A stretch of DNA of 27,500 nt from contig CM060317.1 of NCBI GenBank assembly GCA_030674155.1, positions 83,664,618 to 83,692,117 of the forward strand, read 5' to 3'. The translations under genes were made by a program, and so were the position numbers. This DNA comes from Stramonita haemastoma (lineage: Eukaryota > Mollusca > Gastropoda > Neogastropoda > Muricidae). Within the stretch, counting starts at the first letter, position 1. Each line of letters opens with the position of its first letter. Below the pieces are notes generated by a model. It saw nothing but the letters and a program-made list of their open reading frames with translations. It searched no databases and was not told where the DNA came from. Of the stretch, positions 19,605 through 27,500 are shown one piece after another.

Positions 19605-20204
19605 AAAGAGAAACAGAGAGACAACAACAAAGATAGAATGATGAAAAGAGAAGCAAGATAATATATTTTTTTTAAAAACGAAGCAAGAAGAAATTGGAAA
19701 ATGTGTAGAACAAAGAGAGAAAATAAAGGAGAATGTTTATTGATAGACAGACAGGCAAACAGAGAAACATACACAGCAACCAACGATGACCAAAGACCAA
19801 CCAAACAATCGAACGACCAACAACTACAACAAGACAGACAAAGAAAGAAGCAAAAAGACAAAACTAAACAAAACAAAGCAAATCTCTTTCACTCAAGTCA
19901 GCAACTTATCCTTGCCAGAACAGTATTTATTCAGAGATGTAGAAGATATATCGTCCTCCTCTCAAAAAAATGAAAGGGGGAAAGAAGGGAGTGTAATAAA
20001 TATGTAAACAAACCAAATGCTAAATACACGAATGCACTCATTCGTTGACCTGTGGTGCAGAAACAACGCCATTAGCCCTGTGATATGAAATGCATAAAGC
20101 GATTAGCGACAGCCTCGCTGACAGCAGATACCTATCCTCATTCTTCTTCTGCCTCTTCCATCCGCTATCTGCGCGCTACAGAATCGCTTCCTCTGGGATT
20201 CTGA
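19605..20204. other. Unassigned A-rich stretch
   Basis: A-rich plus strand with ACAGACA and AACAAA words (likely decayed microsatellite), then more balanced sequence from 20010. No gene recognised. Confidence 0.3.
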
Positions 20205-20234
20205 TCTCTCTGTCTCTCTGTCTCTGTGTCTGTC

Positions 20235-20297
<63 letters not shown>

Positions 20298-20307
20298 TTC
20301 TCTCTCT
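20205..20307. repeat. (CTGT)n-(CT)n microsatellite
   Basis: CTGTCTGT and CTCTGT units followed by CT repeat, ending at the 5' end of a SINE. Confidence 0.95.
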
Positions 20308-20309
20308 GG

Positions 20310-20645
20310 GGGACGGATAGCCTAGTGGTCAGAACATTGCGCTGGCAATTTGAAGACCCGGGTTCGAATCTGGTCGAGGAGATTTTTCTCCTGGAGTTAA
20401 CATCAGCGCTGACTCCACTCTCCCCACAAGTCCTTCGGATGAGACTTTAAACCGAGGCCCCGTGTGCGAACGCACGCAGAACATCTTGTGCACACGTTAA
20501 ATCCTGTTCCGCTTTTCGTAAGAGTAGGCCATCATGTGCCGGTGGGAACAGATGACATTTACAAAACTGCATACACACGGGGACTGGATGAAAAAAAGCA
20601 CAAGGGTGCTTATTCCATTATCCTCGATATAAAAGAATAAATAAT
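20310..20645 (+). mobile_element. tRNA-derived SINE, near full length (reference copy)
   Basis: The head has a perfect A box and a near-perfect B box. After it come GGAGTTAACATCAGCGCTGA, a central domain at about 20432-20515 (CCTTCGGATGAGACTTTAAA, CCCCGTGTGCGAACGCACGC), then AGAGTAGGCCATCATGTGCC, AAACTGCATACACACGG and a tail ATTCCATTATCCTCGATA followed by AATAAATAATAATAATAATT. The central domain looks like one of the shared domains described for mollusc SINEs. I do not assign a family name. Other copies: 5132-5397, 12735-12938, and the split copy at 9726-10012. It would be transcribed by Pol III and mobilised by a partner LINE; no partner with this 3' tail is visible here. Confidence 0.88.
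20318..20371 (+). promoter_or_regulatory. Pol III type 2 internal promoter (A and B boxes) of the SINE
   Basis: A box TAGCCTAGTGG at 20318-20328 fits TRGYNNANNGG at every position. B box GGTTCGAATCT at 20361-20371 differs from GGTTCGAANCC only at the last base. The 32-bp gap is normal for a tRNA-derived promoter. Confidence 0.8.
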
Positions 20646-20979
20646 AAATAATAATAATAATTATCTGAGACATATCTACCTTGCAGTTCCCACATCATTC
20701 ATTCCGACCTCACTCTCCCAGCAATACCCAGGCTCGTCATGTCGCATCCATACCACAGGACCGGAGAATCACAAGAGTTTTATCTATCTTAGGACTCCGC
20801 GAGGCTACCGACCAGAAGAGCCCTGCTTTGCTGCATGCTGGGTACTTTTGATGGTGTTCTCGGATTCCTGTTCTGATCCAGCGTATATGTTCTCTTTTAT
20901 GGTATAATAACCGATAAGAAGGAGGACAATTCAATACTGTTTTGAGACTACTTGACAGGTGTGCACTATACCGTTCACA
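20646..20979. other. Unassigned stretch
   Basis: Balanced composition, non-repetitive. A minus-strand frame (20737 to about 20980) is open before running into Cys-Val repeat, but no motif is recognised. Confidence 0.3.
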
Positions 20980-21053
<74 letters not shown>

Positions 21054-21114
21054 CTAAGCACACACACACAAACACTCACTCACTCACTCACTCACACACA
21101 CACACACAACACAC

Positions 21115-21165
<51 letters not shown>

Positions 21166-21230
21166 CATGCACACACACACAAACACACATACACACACTA
21201 CTAAGCACACACACACACTCACTTACTACT

Positions 21231-21270
<40 letters not shown>

Positions 21271-21272
21271 CA

Positions 21273-21341
<69 letters not shown>
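20980..21341. repeat. Long interrupted (CA)n microsatellite with internal duplication
   Basis: CA repeat with interruptions. The interruption ACTACTAAGCACACACACA then CTCACTCA/CTCACTTA appears twice (about 21051-21092 and 21197-21230), so part of the array was duplicated as a block. Confidence 0.95.
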
Positions 21342-21429
21342 CGATAAAGTTAACAGTATTCCGGACCATAACCTAGACAATCCCCCCCTGTGTGCGTTTA
21401 TAAAGTACACATTACCGCTCCTTCCCCTG

Positions 21430-21474
21430 CCCCCACCACACACACACACACACACACACCACACACACACACAC

Positions 21475-21515
<41 letters not shown>

Positions 21516-21560
21516 CACACACCACCACCACCACCACCACCACCACCACCACCACCACGC
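21430..21560. repeat. (CA)n-(ACC)n microsatellite
   Basis: Interrupted CA repeat to about 21520, then about 38 bp of ACC trinucleotide (21521-21558). Confidence 0.97.
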
Positions 21561-22167
21561 TCGTTTGCAAAAGATGGAAGAAAAAAAACCCGGAAAAAAG
21601 AAAGACAGAAACAAACAAACAAAACCACAGACAAAGAAAAGACAGAAATAAAACAAACCAGACAAGAAAAAAAAAAAAAAAAAAAATGTAGCAGAAAAAA
21701 AGCAAGAAGAAAAGAGATTTTTAAAAAAAGACAACAGAAAGATAGAGAGAAAATACACCATTCTCTCATCTGAAAGATTTTTGCACTTGTGAAGGAGGGA
21801 CGATTAATAGAGCCGAAGATTACATCTTGTTTACACTGGAACTTCTCCCCCTCTGTAACCCATACAAGGGGCCGGGTCATGAACAGGATATTTATCTGCT
21901 GCAGGTAAACAATAGCGTTACAGTCCCGTGTTCTTTGCGGAATCCATCGCCTGTCTTGCTTTCTCTTTTTCAGTCTATACTGAGGCTATATTTCAGTGCA
22001 CTGTTTGCCGGTTTCTCACTGGTTATGCCTGGCGAAATAATATAGTTGGTTCGATGTTAGAAATGAACTCATGCAAATTTGTATTGTTGAGTAAGTTTGT
22101 TTTTTTCCTTCAGAATGTACACTGTCTAGCGCGAGTGTATCCCCAGTTGAAAGCAAACACAGGCGCG
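21561..22167. other. Unassigned stretch
   Basis: A-rich to 21750 with a 23-A-class run near 21665, then balanced sequence. CTGCAGGTAAACAA near 21898-21911 resembles a splice donor and TTTTTCAG at 21966-21973 an acceptor, but no coding frame supports an exon. Confidence 0.3.
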
Positions 22168-22258
22168 CGCGCCGCCACACACAACACACACACACACAAC
22201 CACACACAACACACACAAAACACACACACACACATACACACACACAACACACACACAC

Positions 22259-22302
<44 letters not shown>

Positions 22303-22322
22303 ACACACACACACACACAACA
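22168..22322. repeat. Interrupted (CA)n microsatellite
   Basis: CA repeat with CAAC and CAAAAC interruptions, preceded by GCGCGCGC. Confidence 0.97.
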
Positions 22323-22734
22323 CCATTAAACCCATTGCGCACAAACGCTTAAACTCGAAAAAGTTGCAGAGACAGGAAACACAAATGTGAGCCCCAAGGC
22401 CTTTAAAACATACCCAAAGCATGCATACTTGACAAAGCTAGCAAACAAGAAAAGAAAAGATTGTGTGAACATAGCAAAACACATAAAGACAGTATTCGAT
22501 TTATCAGTCCATAGCAGATTCACGTTTTCGGAAAGTAAACTTCAGGAAAAGGCCATTTTTATGTCGGTATGTTTTCTGAAGATACTAGCAAGATGAGTTT
22601 AAACAAACTTGATTGTCCTTGTGTTTCTCTCAGGCATTAAATGTGAACAAGTATATCAGTGCATGAAGACATAAAAGATAAACTAAATCCATCACTGTGC
22701 TTAATATAATGGACATTTTTTTTCCAATTTGGCA
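22323..22734. other. Unassigned stretch
   Basis: AT-rich, no homology recognised. A short run of T at 22719-22727 precedes the 5S-like SINE. Confidence 0.3.
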
Positions 22735-23012
22735 AGTACACAGTGGTCAGAGCACTCGCTTTCCCCAGCCAAAGTTAAGCAGCATCAAGCGTGGTTACCA
22801 ATTGGATGGATGACCGTTTGCTCACCTTAGCTTCGGTACAGTCACCCAGTTCACCCAACTGCAAATGTGTACCTGCCCTCTTTATGGTCAGGGAAGGAAA
22901 AGCAGCGAGGAAGAAGAGATGGGCGCCGCCCTCAATATGTTGGCCCCTAGAGAAGCTGAGGTTTCTAATGCCTTGCTCTCCTACAACCACATAGGTCATG
23001 TGACACCTTTAT
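22735..23012 (+). mobile_element. 5S-rRNA-like SINE, longest copy
   Basis: CAGTGGTCAGAGCACTCGCT (22741-22760) is tRNA D-arm/A-box-like. At 22768-22816, AAAGTTAAGCAGCATCAAGC then GTGGTTACCAATTGGATGGA and TGACCG closely follow the 5S rRNA internal control region. The body carries CAGTCACCCAGTTCACCCAA, GGGAAGGAAAAGCAGCGAGG, GATGGGCGCCGCCCTC (a GC palindrome, GGGCGCCGCCC) and ends ACCACATAGGTCATGTGACA followed by CCTTTATAATTC. Tail fragments of this family make the foldback at 7690-7775, and a 5' fragment is at 5398-5500. Non-coding; likely immobile without a partner LINE. Confidence 0.75.
22768..22816 (+). promoter_or_regulatory. 5S-rRNA-like internal control region in the SINE
   Basis: Compared with the general 5S pattern (AAGCTAAGCAGGGTCGGGCC, then TTAGTACTTGGATGGGAGAC, CG), this copy keeps AAG.TAAGCAG..TC..GC, GTGGTTA and TTGGATGG.TGACCG. 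It lies downstream of a tRNA-like A-box word rather than at the element start. Confidence 0.6.
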
Positions 23013-23469
23013 AATTCTTTTTTACATATTGGCTAACAAATGGATACAAGGAAATAACTTCAAGATTGAATTTTACGTGGATATTTTCACAAATCTGTCT
23101 TTCTTAAAAGAATGATAGACCTCATCAAACGTTTTCTTAACTACCAACATACACAGAACTTGTCGCTGAACCCTACTTTACCACTTGTGCCATTTTCTCC
23201 GTGGGATGCCAGGGGCCTGTCATCATGAATAGCATCTCCACCTTGTGGAAGTTCTGTGCTAGGAATTCCTCTTTTCTATCCTTCGCTTTGTTTTTGTGTC
23301 AATCTATTTTCTTCCTGTACTTTCTGCTTGCCTAATTTTTGCCTTCGTGGTCCTTTCTCCTGCCTTTTACCGATTTTTTAACCGATTATGGATGTTGATA
23401 GCAGCCTTAGATAACAGAATGAAGCTGTTTACAAAGAGCAAACAAAAAAAACAGCCCAATCAATGAATA
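23013..23469. other. Unassigned stretch
   Basis: Mixed sequence, no recognised motif. In the orientation of the next LINE relic it is downstream of its RT motifs and may hold undetectably decayed RT sequence. Confidence 0.3.
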
Positions 23470-23725
23470 CATGGTCATACCATGCTTACCGCTAACTATG
23501 ATATCTAGTGTAAAGTCATACAAAGCTGGAGAACACACGCCACCTTGTTCATGCTGTTAATCAATGATGCACCAGCTTTGACTCAAGATTTGACTCTTCA
23601 AATTCACTTCAGTTATTTCCTTCTGTAAATCATGTTGCTTACACAGACTATGATATGCATTTTTTCTCAAATTGTCCAAAGGCTGTCTCCAAGTCTATAA
23701 AAGTAACATAACGTTTACAATAGAC
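23470..23725 (-). mobile_element. Decayed LINE relic E: reverse transcriptase motifs A and B region
   Basis: Minus-strand translation from about 23711 gives YVTFIDLETAFGQFEKK, matching RT motif A ('y..FiDl.kAFDs'), with the second catalytic Asp replaced by Gly. KQHDLQKEITEVNLKSQILS follows (about 23640-23581). Then come an in-frame stop and HEQGGVCSPALYDFTLD (about 23554-23500), matching 'GvrQGcvlSP.LF...ld'. The same element type is common in animal genomes; the clade cannot be set from this fragment. Stops and the lost Asp make it inactive. Confidence 0.8.
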
Positions 23726-23764
23726 CTAACTATTCCCGTAGTACATCAAACAGATCAGATACGT

Positions 23765-23845
23765 AACTTACAGTATTAGCCGGATTTAAACTAAGGAATC
23801 TCCTAATTCTAAGACTGATGCACTAACCATTACGCCATCAAACCA
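23765..23845 (-). mobile_element. tRNA-like SINE head, minus strand
   Basis: On the minus strand TGGCGTAATGG (plus about 23827-23837) is a perfect A-box match and AGTTTAAATCC (plus about 23783-23793) a degenerate B box at tRNA spacing. The anticodon and T stems do not pair well, so I read it as a tRNA-derived SINE head and not a tRNA gene. It lies directly 5' of LINE relic E on the same strand. Confidence 0.55.
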
Positions 23846-23919
23846 ACATTCGCATTCTCATCAGATTTTGAGCTCCCTGTGTTGTGTCTCCATTCTTTGA
23901 GAAGTGGGTGAGATTGAAA

Positions 23920-24055
23920 GAGAAGGCCGGGGGAATGTGGAGGGGGGAGGGGGAAGCGGAGGTAAATGGGATGTGGGTGGGGTAGGGTGGGAGGGGCATG
24001 AGGAGAAGAGAAGAGGGTCAGGGCAATCGATGGAGCGGAGGAGCGGGGCGCACTG
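23920..24055 (+). repeat. G-rich purine tract
   Basis: GGGGG and GGGTGGGG-type runs interspersed with A and T. It is a G-quadruplex candidate. The Pro/Ser-rich minus frames over it are composition artefacts. Confidence 0.7.
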
Positions 24056-24171
24056 CATGTAATTGTGACACAGGACACCCCCAGTCCCACTACTGGCCGC
24101 TGAATCGAAAAAGAATGTTTACAAACCGTCTGAGAAGCAATTAATAAGATCAATACATAGTGAACCCTCTG

Positions 24172-24437
<266 letters not shown>

Positions 24438-25254
24438 AGTCACGTATAATGAGAATTGAAGCAACAGAATGTTTTTAACGAAGCTGCAAAAAACAATCTC
24501 CGTTTCCTCCACACGCCAATAACCGCTTCTCTGACTGCCTGAGAAAAACCCATGACTGTCCCACTGACCAGTAGCACTTTTCCATCTCTGTTTGAAACAT
24601 GGCTCACAGCATTAGGCAGTAACGTGTTTCCTACTCATTCGTCATCGATATCCAGTTACATAATAAACCAGTTGAGGTGTTCATACGACTATCATGCCAA
24701 GATTGCAACATATTGACTTCAACGTCAACAATCATGGCAGAATTATGTTGATAGAGAATTTAGGACCATAACCTTGTGGATAAACATTTCACGATTGGTT
24801 GATACCTGGTCTAATCAATGATTTATTCAGGAACAAAGCTTTCAGTTGCAAGCATCAACAGATATTGAGCAACAATAAGCTGGCAGTTTTAGGGTGGCCA
24901 AGAGTCAGGTGTCAAGGTAAATCATGTGGCAGCAGTGACACTTGCAGCGAAGGAGGAGGGGTGATTTTAGCATAGAAAGGACACACCAGGTCACCAAGTT
25001 CAAGCTGAGACCAGACATTGTGAATTATCCTATCTCTTCAGATCGAGGGCTTCTCTCATGAGTGGATGTCGTTGTTGCACAGATCCACATCCACCAGTCC
25101 ACATTCCCCAGTCCTGTCCCACTTCAGACATTTCGCGATGGCAAACACGGCCAACTGGTGTAGACCAGGCCTAAAGAAAGACCCTGGGAAGCAACGCTGT
25201 TACTGAGGCAGACAGCACCCTGTGTGTCTCAGTGATGTTGGCAGTCTCTATGAT
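24438..25254. other. Unassigned stretch upstream of LINE relic D
   Basis: Non-repetitive, balanced sequence. In the plus orientation it lies 5' of the LINE relic, but I could not read the RT palm in it. A short dense-coding-looking section at 25080-25200 may be diverged LINE sequence. Confidence 0.35.
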
Positions 25255-25700
25255 CAAACATACCTCAACATCTCAAAATTAGCATTGTCCAAACCCTTGT
25301 CTGGCTGTGCTGCTCTATGGGTCAGGAGCATGGACACTACGGAAATTGAAAGAGACAAAATAAACGTTGCTGAGAAGTGGTTCTACTAGTGACTTCTAAC
25401 TATGAGTTAAATTGTCAGAGAGAAGAGCAAATGGACATATTCTTGTCGAACTCTCAGCTGCAAAGACAAATGTTAGCTGAAATTGATAAACACAGTCTGA
25501 GATATGTTTGTCACCTAAACAGAAGCACAGACAAATCAGATGACGACAGTTCTCCAAGGTAAGGTCAAGGGCAGAATGAAAAGAGGGAGACCACCAACAG
25601 TCTGCATTGCCAACATCACTGAGGTCAGTGGTCTGGGAAGGCCAGAGGAATGGTACAAGTCAGCAGTGACATGGAAAGATGACAAACCCTTATGATATAT
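25255..25700 (+). mobile_element. Decayed LINE relic D: post-RT C-terminal region
   Basis: Plus-strand pieces in shifting frames align with the C-terminal third of a common animal LINE protein: LKISIVQTLVW (25264 on), then after a frameshift VLLYGSGAWTLRKL, then RDKINVAEKWFY (about 25352-25388). The frame 25377-25562 gives QRQMLAEIDKHSLRYVCHLN (family: 'LL..I..RRLRYVGHLNR'). A last frameshift gives VLQGKVKGRMKRGRPPT and ITEVSGLGRPEEWYKSA, matching 'vlqGKv.GkRkRGRPr..w...i'. At least three frame changes; no RT palm. Different from the A/B family. Confidence 0.85.
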
Positions 25701-26814
25701 GTAGAACCCCTACTGTCGACAGTGGCGATGGAGACAGATACAGGTGTTGCTGTTCACTGGAACTGAAAACAACAGTCATGTGGCCTGCCAGAGCTGCCAT
25801 CTAAAGACAATGTTGAAAAATGAAGATATGTTGTACTTGACAGAGATTTGTAAATCAAATCATCCTTTAACGATAAAAAATAGCAAAATGTTGTGCAGTT
25901 GCTGAGGGAATCCAAAAAGGATGTATGGGTGATAAGTCTGGGTTTGTATTACCTCCCCAGTTTAAGATAAAGCACACTTTTTCGGTACTGGTAAAGTTTT
26001 TAAACAATTTTCTGCCCCAACAAGAACGGATCAATCTTTGAAGTGTGTACCGGTTGTTCGTCAGAATCAATCAGTCCAACAAAACCATCAGAAAACTTTA
26101 CAAAATCAATAAGCACCATGCTTTGATCATTCCAAGAAAGTAGAACTAGTACTACCAGAGGCTAATAACAAGGTTTTCCCAGAGAGTTACCTAGATCTAA
26201 GAGCAGTTTATTTGTGTTCTCCCTACTTTACCAAAATTCGATTTGCAGATATTTGGATTATTCTGAACCTGGCTGTTCTCTCTAGCTTCCTGGTAAAGGC
26301 ACATCAAACATTTATAGGCATTGGAAACCCATCAAAACTACTTTTAGTATGCGATTTTGGACTTCCAATTGTTTTATCATAGATAATAAACATATACTGT
26401 AGCTGACTTAATTTACTCTTTATGCGCAGAACCGCAAGAAACTGAATAGCTCTCTGTTCTTTGCTGCCCAGAATTCAGTGACATGGTGTTGAGAAGTTCA
26501 TCAAAACTGTCTAATACAAACATTCTCCAATGTTTAAATAAAGTTTACTTATGTCTGAAACAACAGCTAATGTCGGAGTAACGCCTCCTTTTGTTAAAAA
26601 ACCCTTTCAGTTGAGAGAAGAAGCTAGCTACTTCATGGTATTTAATCTGCTGCCATTTTCAATCTTCGTTAAGTATTAATTTTCTTTATTTTCTATTTTT
26701 GACTGCCTGTTAACGCATAGCAACGTTGAAAACGTGTTTACTTGCCCATCTTAATGGGGCTATGGCGTCTATGAATAAACCATTTTTATCTGTATTTGAT
26801 GTCTCTTTTTGTTT
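25701..26814. other. Unassigned AT-rich stretch
   Basis: About 1.1 kb without microsatellites, unusual for this window. No coding homology recognised on either strand. A minus frame at 25867-26070 has non-repetitive composition but no motif. TTTAAATAAAGTTTACTTATG near 26534 could be a retroelement 3' end. Confidence 0.35.
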
Positions 26815-26935
26815 CTGCCTGTCTCTGTCTGTCTGTCCGTCTCTGTGTATGTCTATCTGTGTGTGTGTGTGTGTGTTGTGGTGTGTGTGTGTGTGTTGTG
26901 TGTTCTCTCTCTCTCTCTCTCTCGCTCTCGCTCTC
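26815..26935. repeat. (CTGT)n-(TG)n-(CT)n microsatellite
   Basis: CTGTCTGT units, then TG repeat with TTGTGG interruptions, then CT repeat with CG interruptions. Confidence 0.95.
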
Positions 26936-27155
26936 AATCGTGTGCGAGCATTGCTTGTCAGGAAGGGGAAATAAACTAGGTTGTCACTTCCGGCTAATGG
27001 TGGCCAGCCCGGCATTTTATGAGAAAGGAAGTGATGGATTTGTCTCCGATTGGCGCCAGGAGTGCTTCCCCTTTTTCAGATTTCTGCTTATCTTTTCCTG
27101 CTTTGTGTTTGTCCCCGATTTTCTGCTTTGATGGCTTGCGGCTGCTTTTCTCTTT

Positions 27156-27158
<3 letters not shown>
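26936..27158. other. Unassigned stretch
   Basis: Balanced composition, no recognised homology. Confidence 0.3.
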
Positions 27159-27243
<85 letters not shown>

Positions 27244-27415
27244 TGTGCTGGCGTGCGTGTGTGTGGTGGTGGTGTGTGTGTGGTGTGTGTGTGTGTGTGT
27301 GTGTGTGTGGTGTGTTGTGTGTGGGTGTGTGTTGCATGTGTGTATGTGCGTGTCTACCTGTCTACGTCTGTCTGTCTGGCCGTTTGCCTGTCTGTCCAAC
27401 AGTCAGTCGGTCTGC
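27159..27415. repeat. (TG)n then (CTGT)n microsatellite
   Basis: Perfect TG repeat about 27160-27240, then interrupted TG/TGG to about 27350, then degenerate CTGTCTGT units. Confidence 0.97.
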
Positions 27416-27500
27416 ATCTGTGTTTCTGTATGTTATTATCGTCATTAGTTATGCTGTTTAAGTATGTTTACGTCACATAGCACTAGACTCATCTTTTAAT

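Noticed and set aside
20310..20385. Possible functional tRNA gene
   Set aside because: A and B boxes are good, but the acceptor and anticodon stems do not pair, and the segment continues into the SINE body seen in other copies.
21895..21980. Splice-donor-like CAGGTAAAC and acceptor-like TTTTTCAG, suggesting a host exon
   Set aside because: No conserved or sustained coding frame links to them; such words are common by chance.
22768..22816. 5S rRNA gene
   Set aside because: Only the internal control region resembles 5S; the remaining 70 bases expected are absent and the rest is SINE body.
23779..23843. Possible minus-strand tRNA gene
   Set aside because: Perfect A box, but degenerate B box and unpaired anticodon and T stems; read as a SINE head.

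Overview
The window looks like non-coding, repeat-saturated DNA from an animal genome. A mollusc, probably a marine gastropod, fits best. The reasons are very dense (CA/TG)n, (CT/GA)n and tetranucleotide microsatellites, tRNA-derived and 5S-rRNA-like SINEs with a central domain I associate with mollusc SINEs, and relics of several LINE types. The taxon is an inference. I found no convincing host protein-coding gene, rRNA gene or functional tRNA gene. Most long open frames are microsatellite translations (Ser-Leu, Cys-Val, Thr-His, Arg-Glu repeats) and are not listed as genes.

Layout. 1-4.6 kb: a 34-bp tandem duplication at the left edge, then a large diverged inverted repeat (about 700-1480 against 3536-4310). 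Each arm carries a C-rich or G-rich minisatellite. The spacer holds a decayed LINE reverse transcriptase on the minus strand (2390-3425). 4.6-10 kb: microsatellites, a minus-strand tRNA-type SINE head-to-head with a 5S-like SINE (5132-5500), a SINE-tail foldback (7691-7774), another tRNA SINE (8383-8592), a decayed CR1/Jockey-like RT (8830-9360, minus) and a SINE whose 5' half is inverted relative to its 3' half (9726-10012). 10-15.3 kb: compound microsatellites, a second relic of the first LINE family (11347-11895, plus), two minus-strand SINEs, and the best coding sequence of the window: a 303-codon uninterrupted minus-strand frame (13383-14294) for the C-terminal zinc knuckle and restriction-like endonuclease of an R2/NeSL/Hero-type non-LTR retrotransposon. 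15-27.5 kb: further microsatellites, pyrimidine-rich tracts, a SINE 3' tail (18393-18515), a near full-length tRNA SINE (20310-20645), a 5S-like SINE (22735-23012), and two more LINE relics (23470-23725 minus; 25255-25700 plus).

The content is a graveyard of LINEs and the SINEs that presumably depended on them. Element ends repeatedly coincide with microsatellites, suggesting that retroelement tails seeded many of the simple repeats. The most unusual structures are the inverted repeat, the internally inverted SINE, the SINEs that combine a tRNA-like A box with 5S-like promoter sequence, and the intact endonuclease frame. All homology calls come from reading the sequence by eye and from family knowledge; no database search was run.
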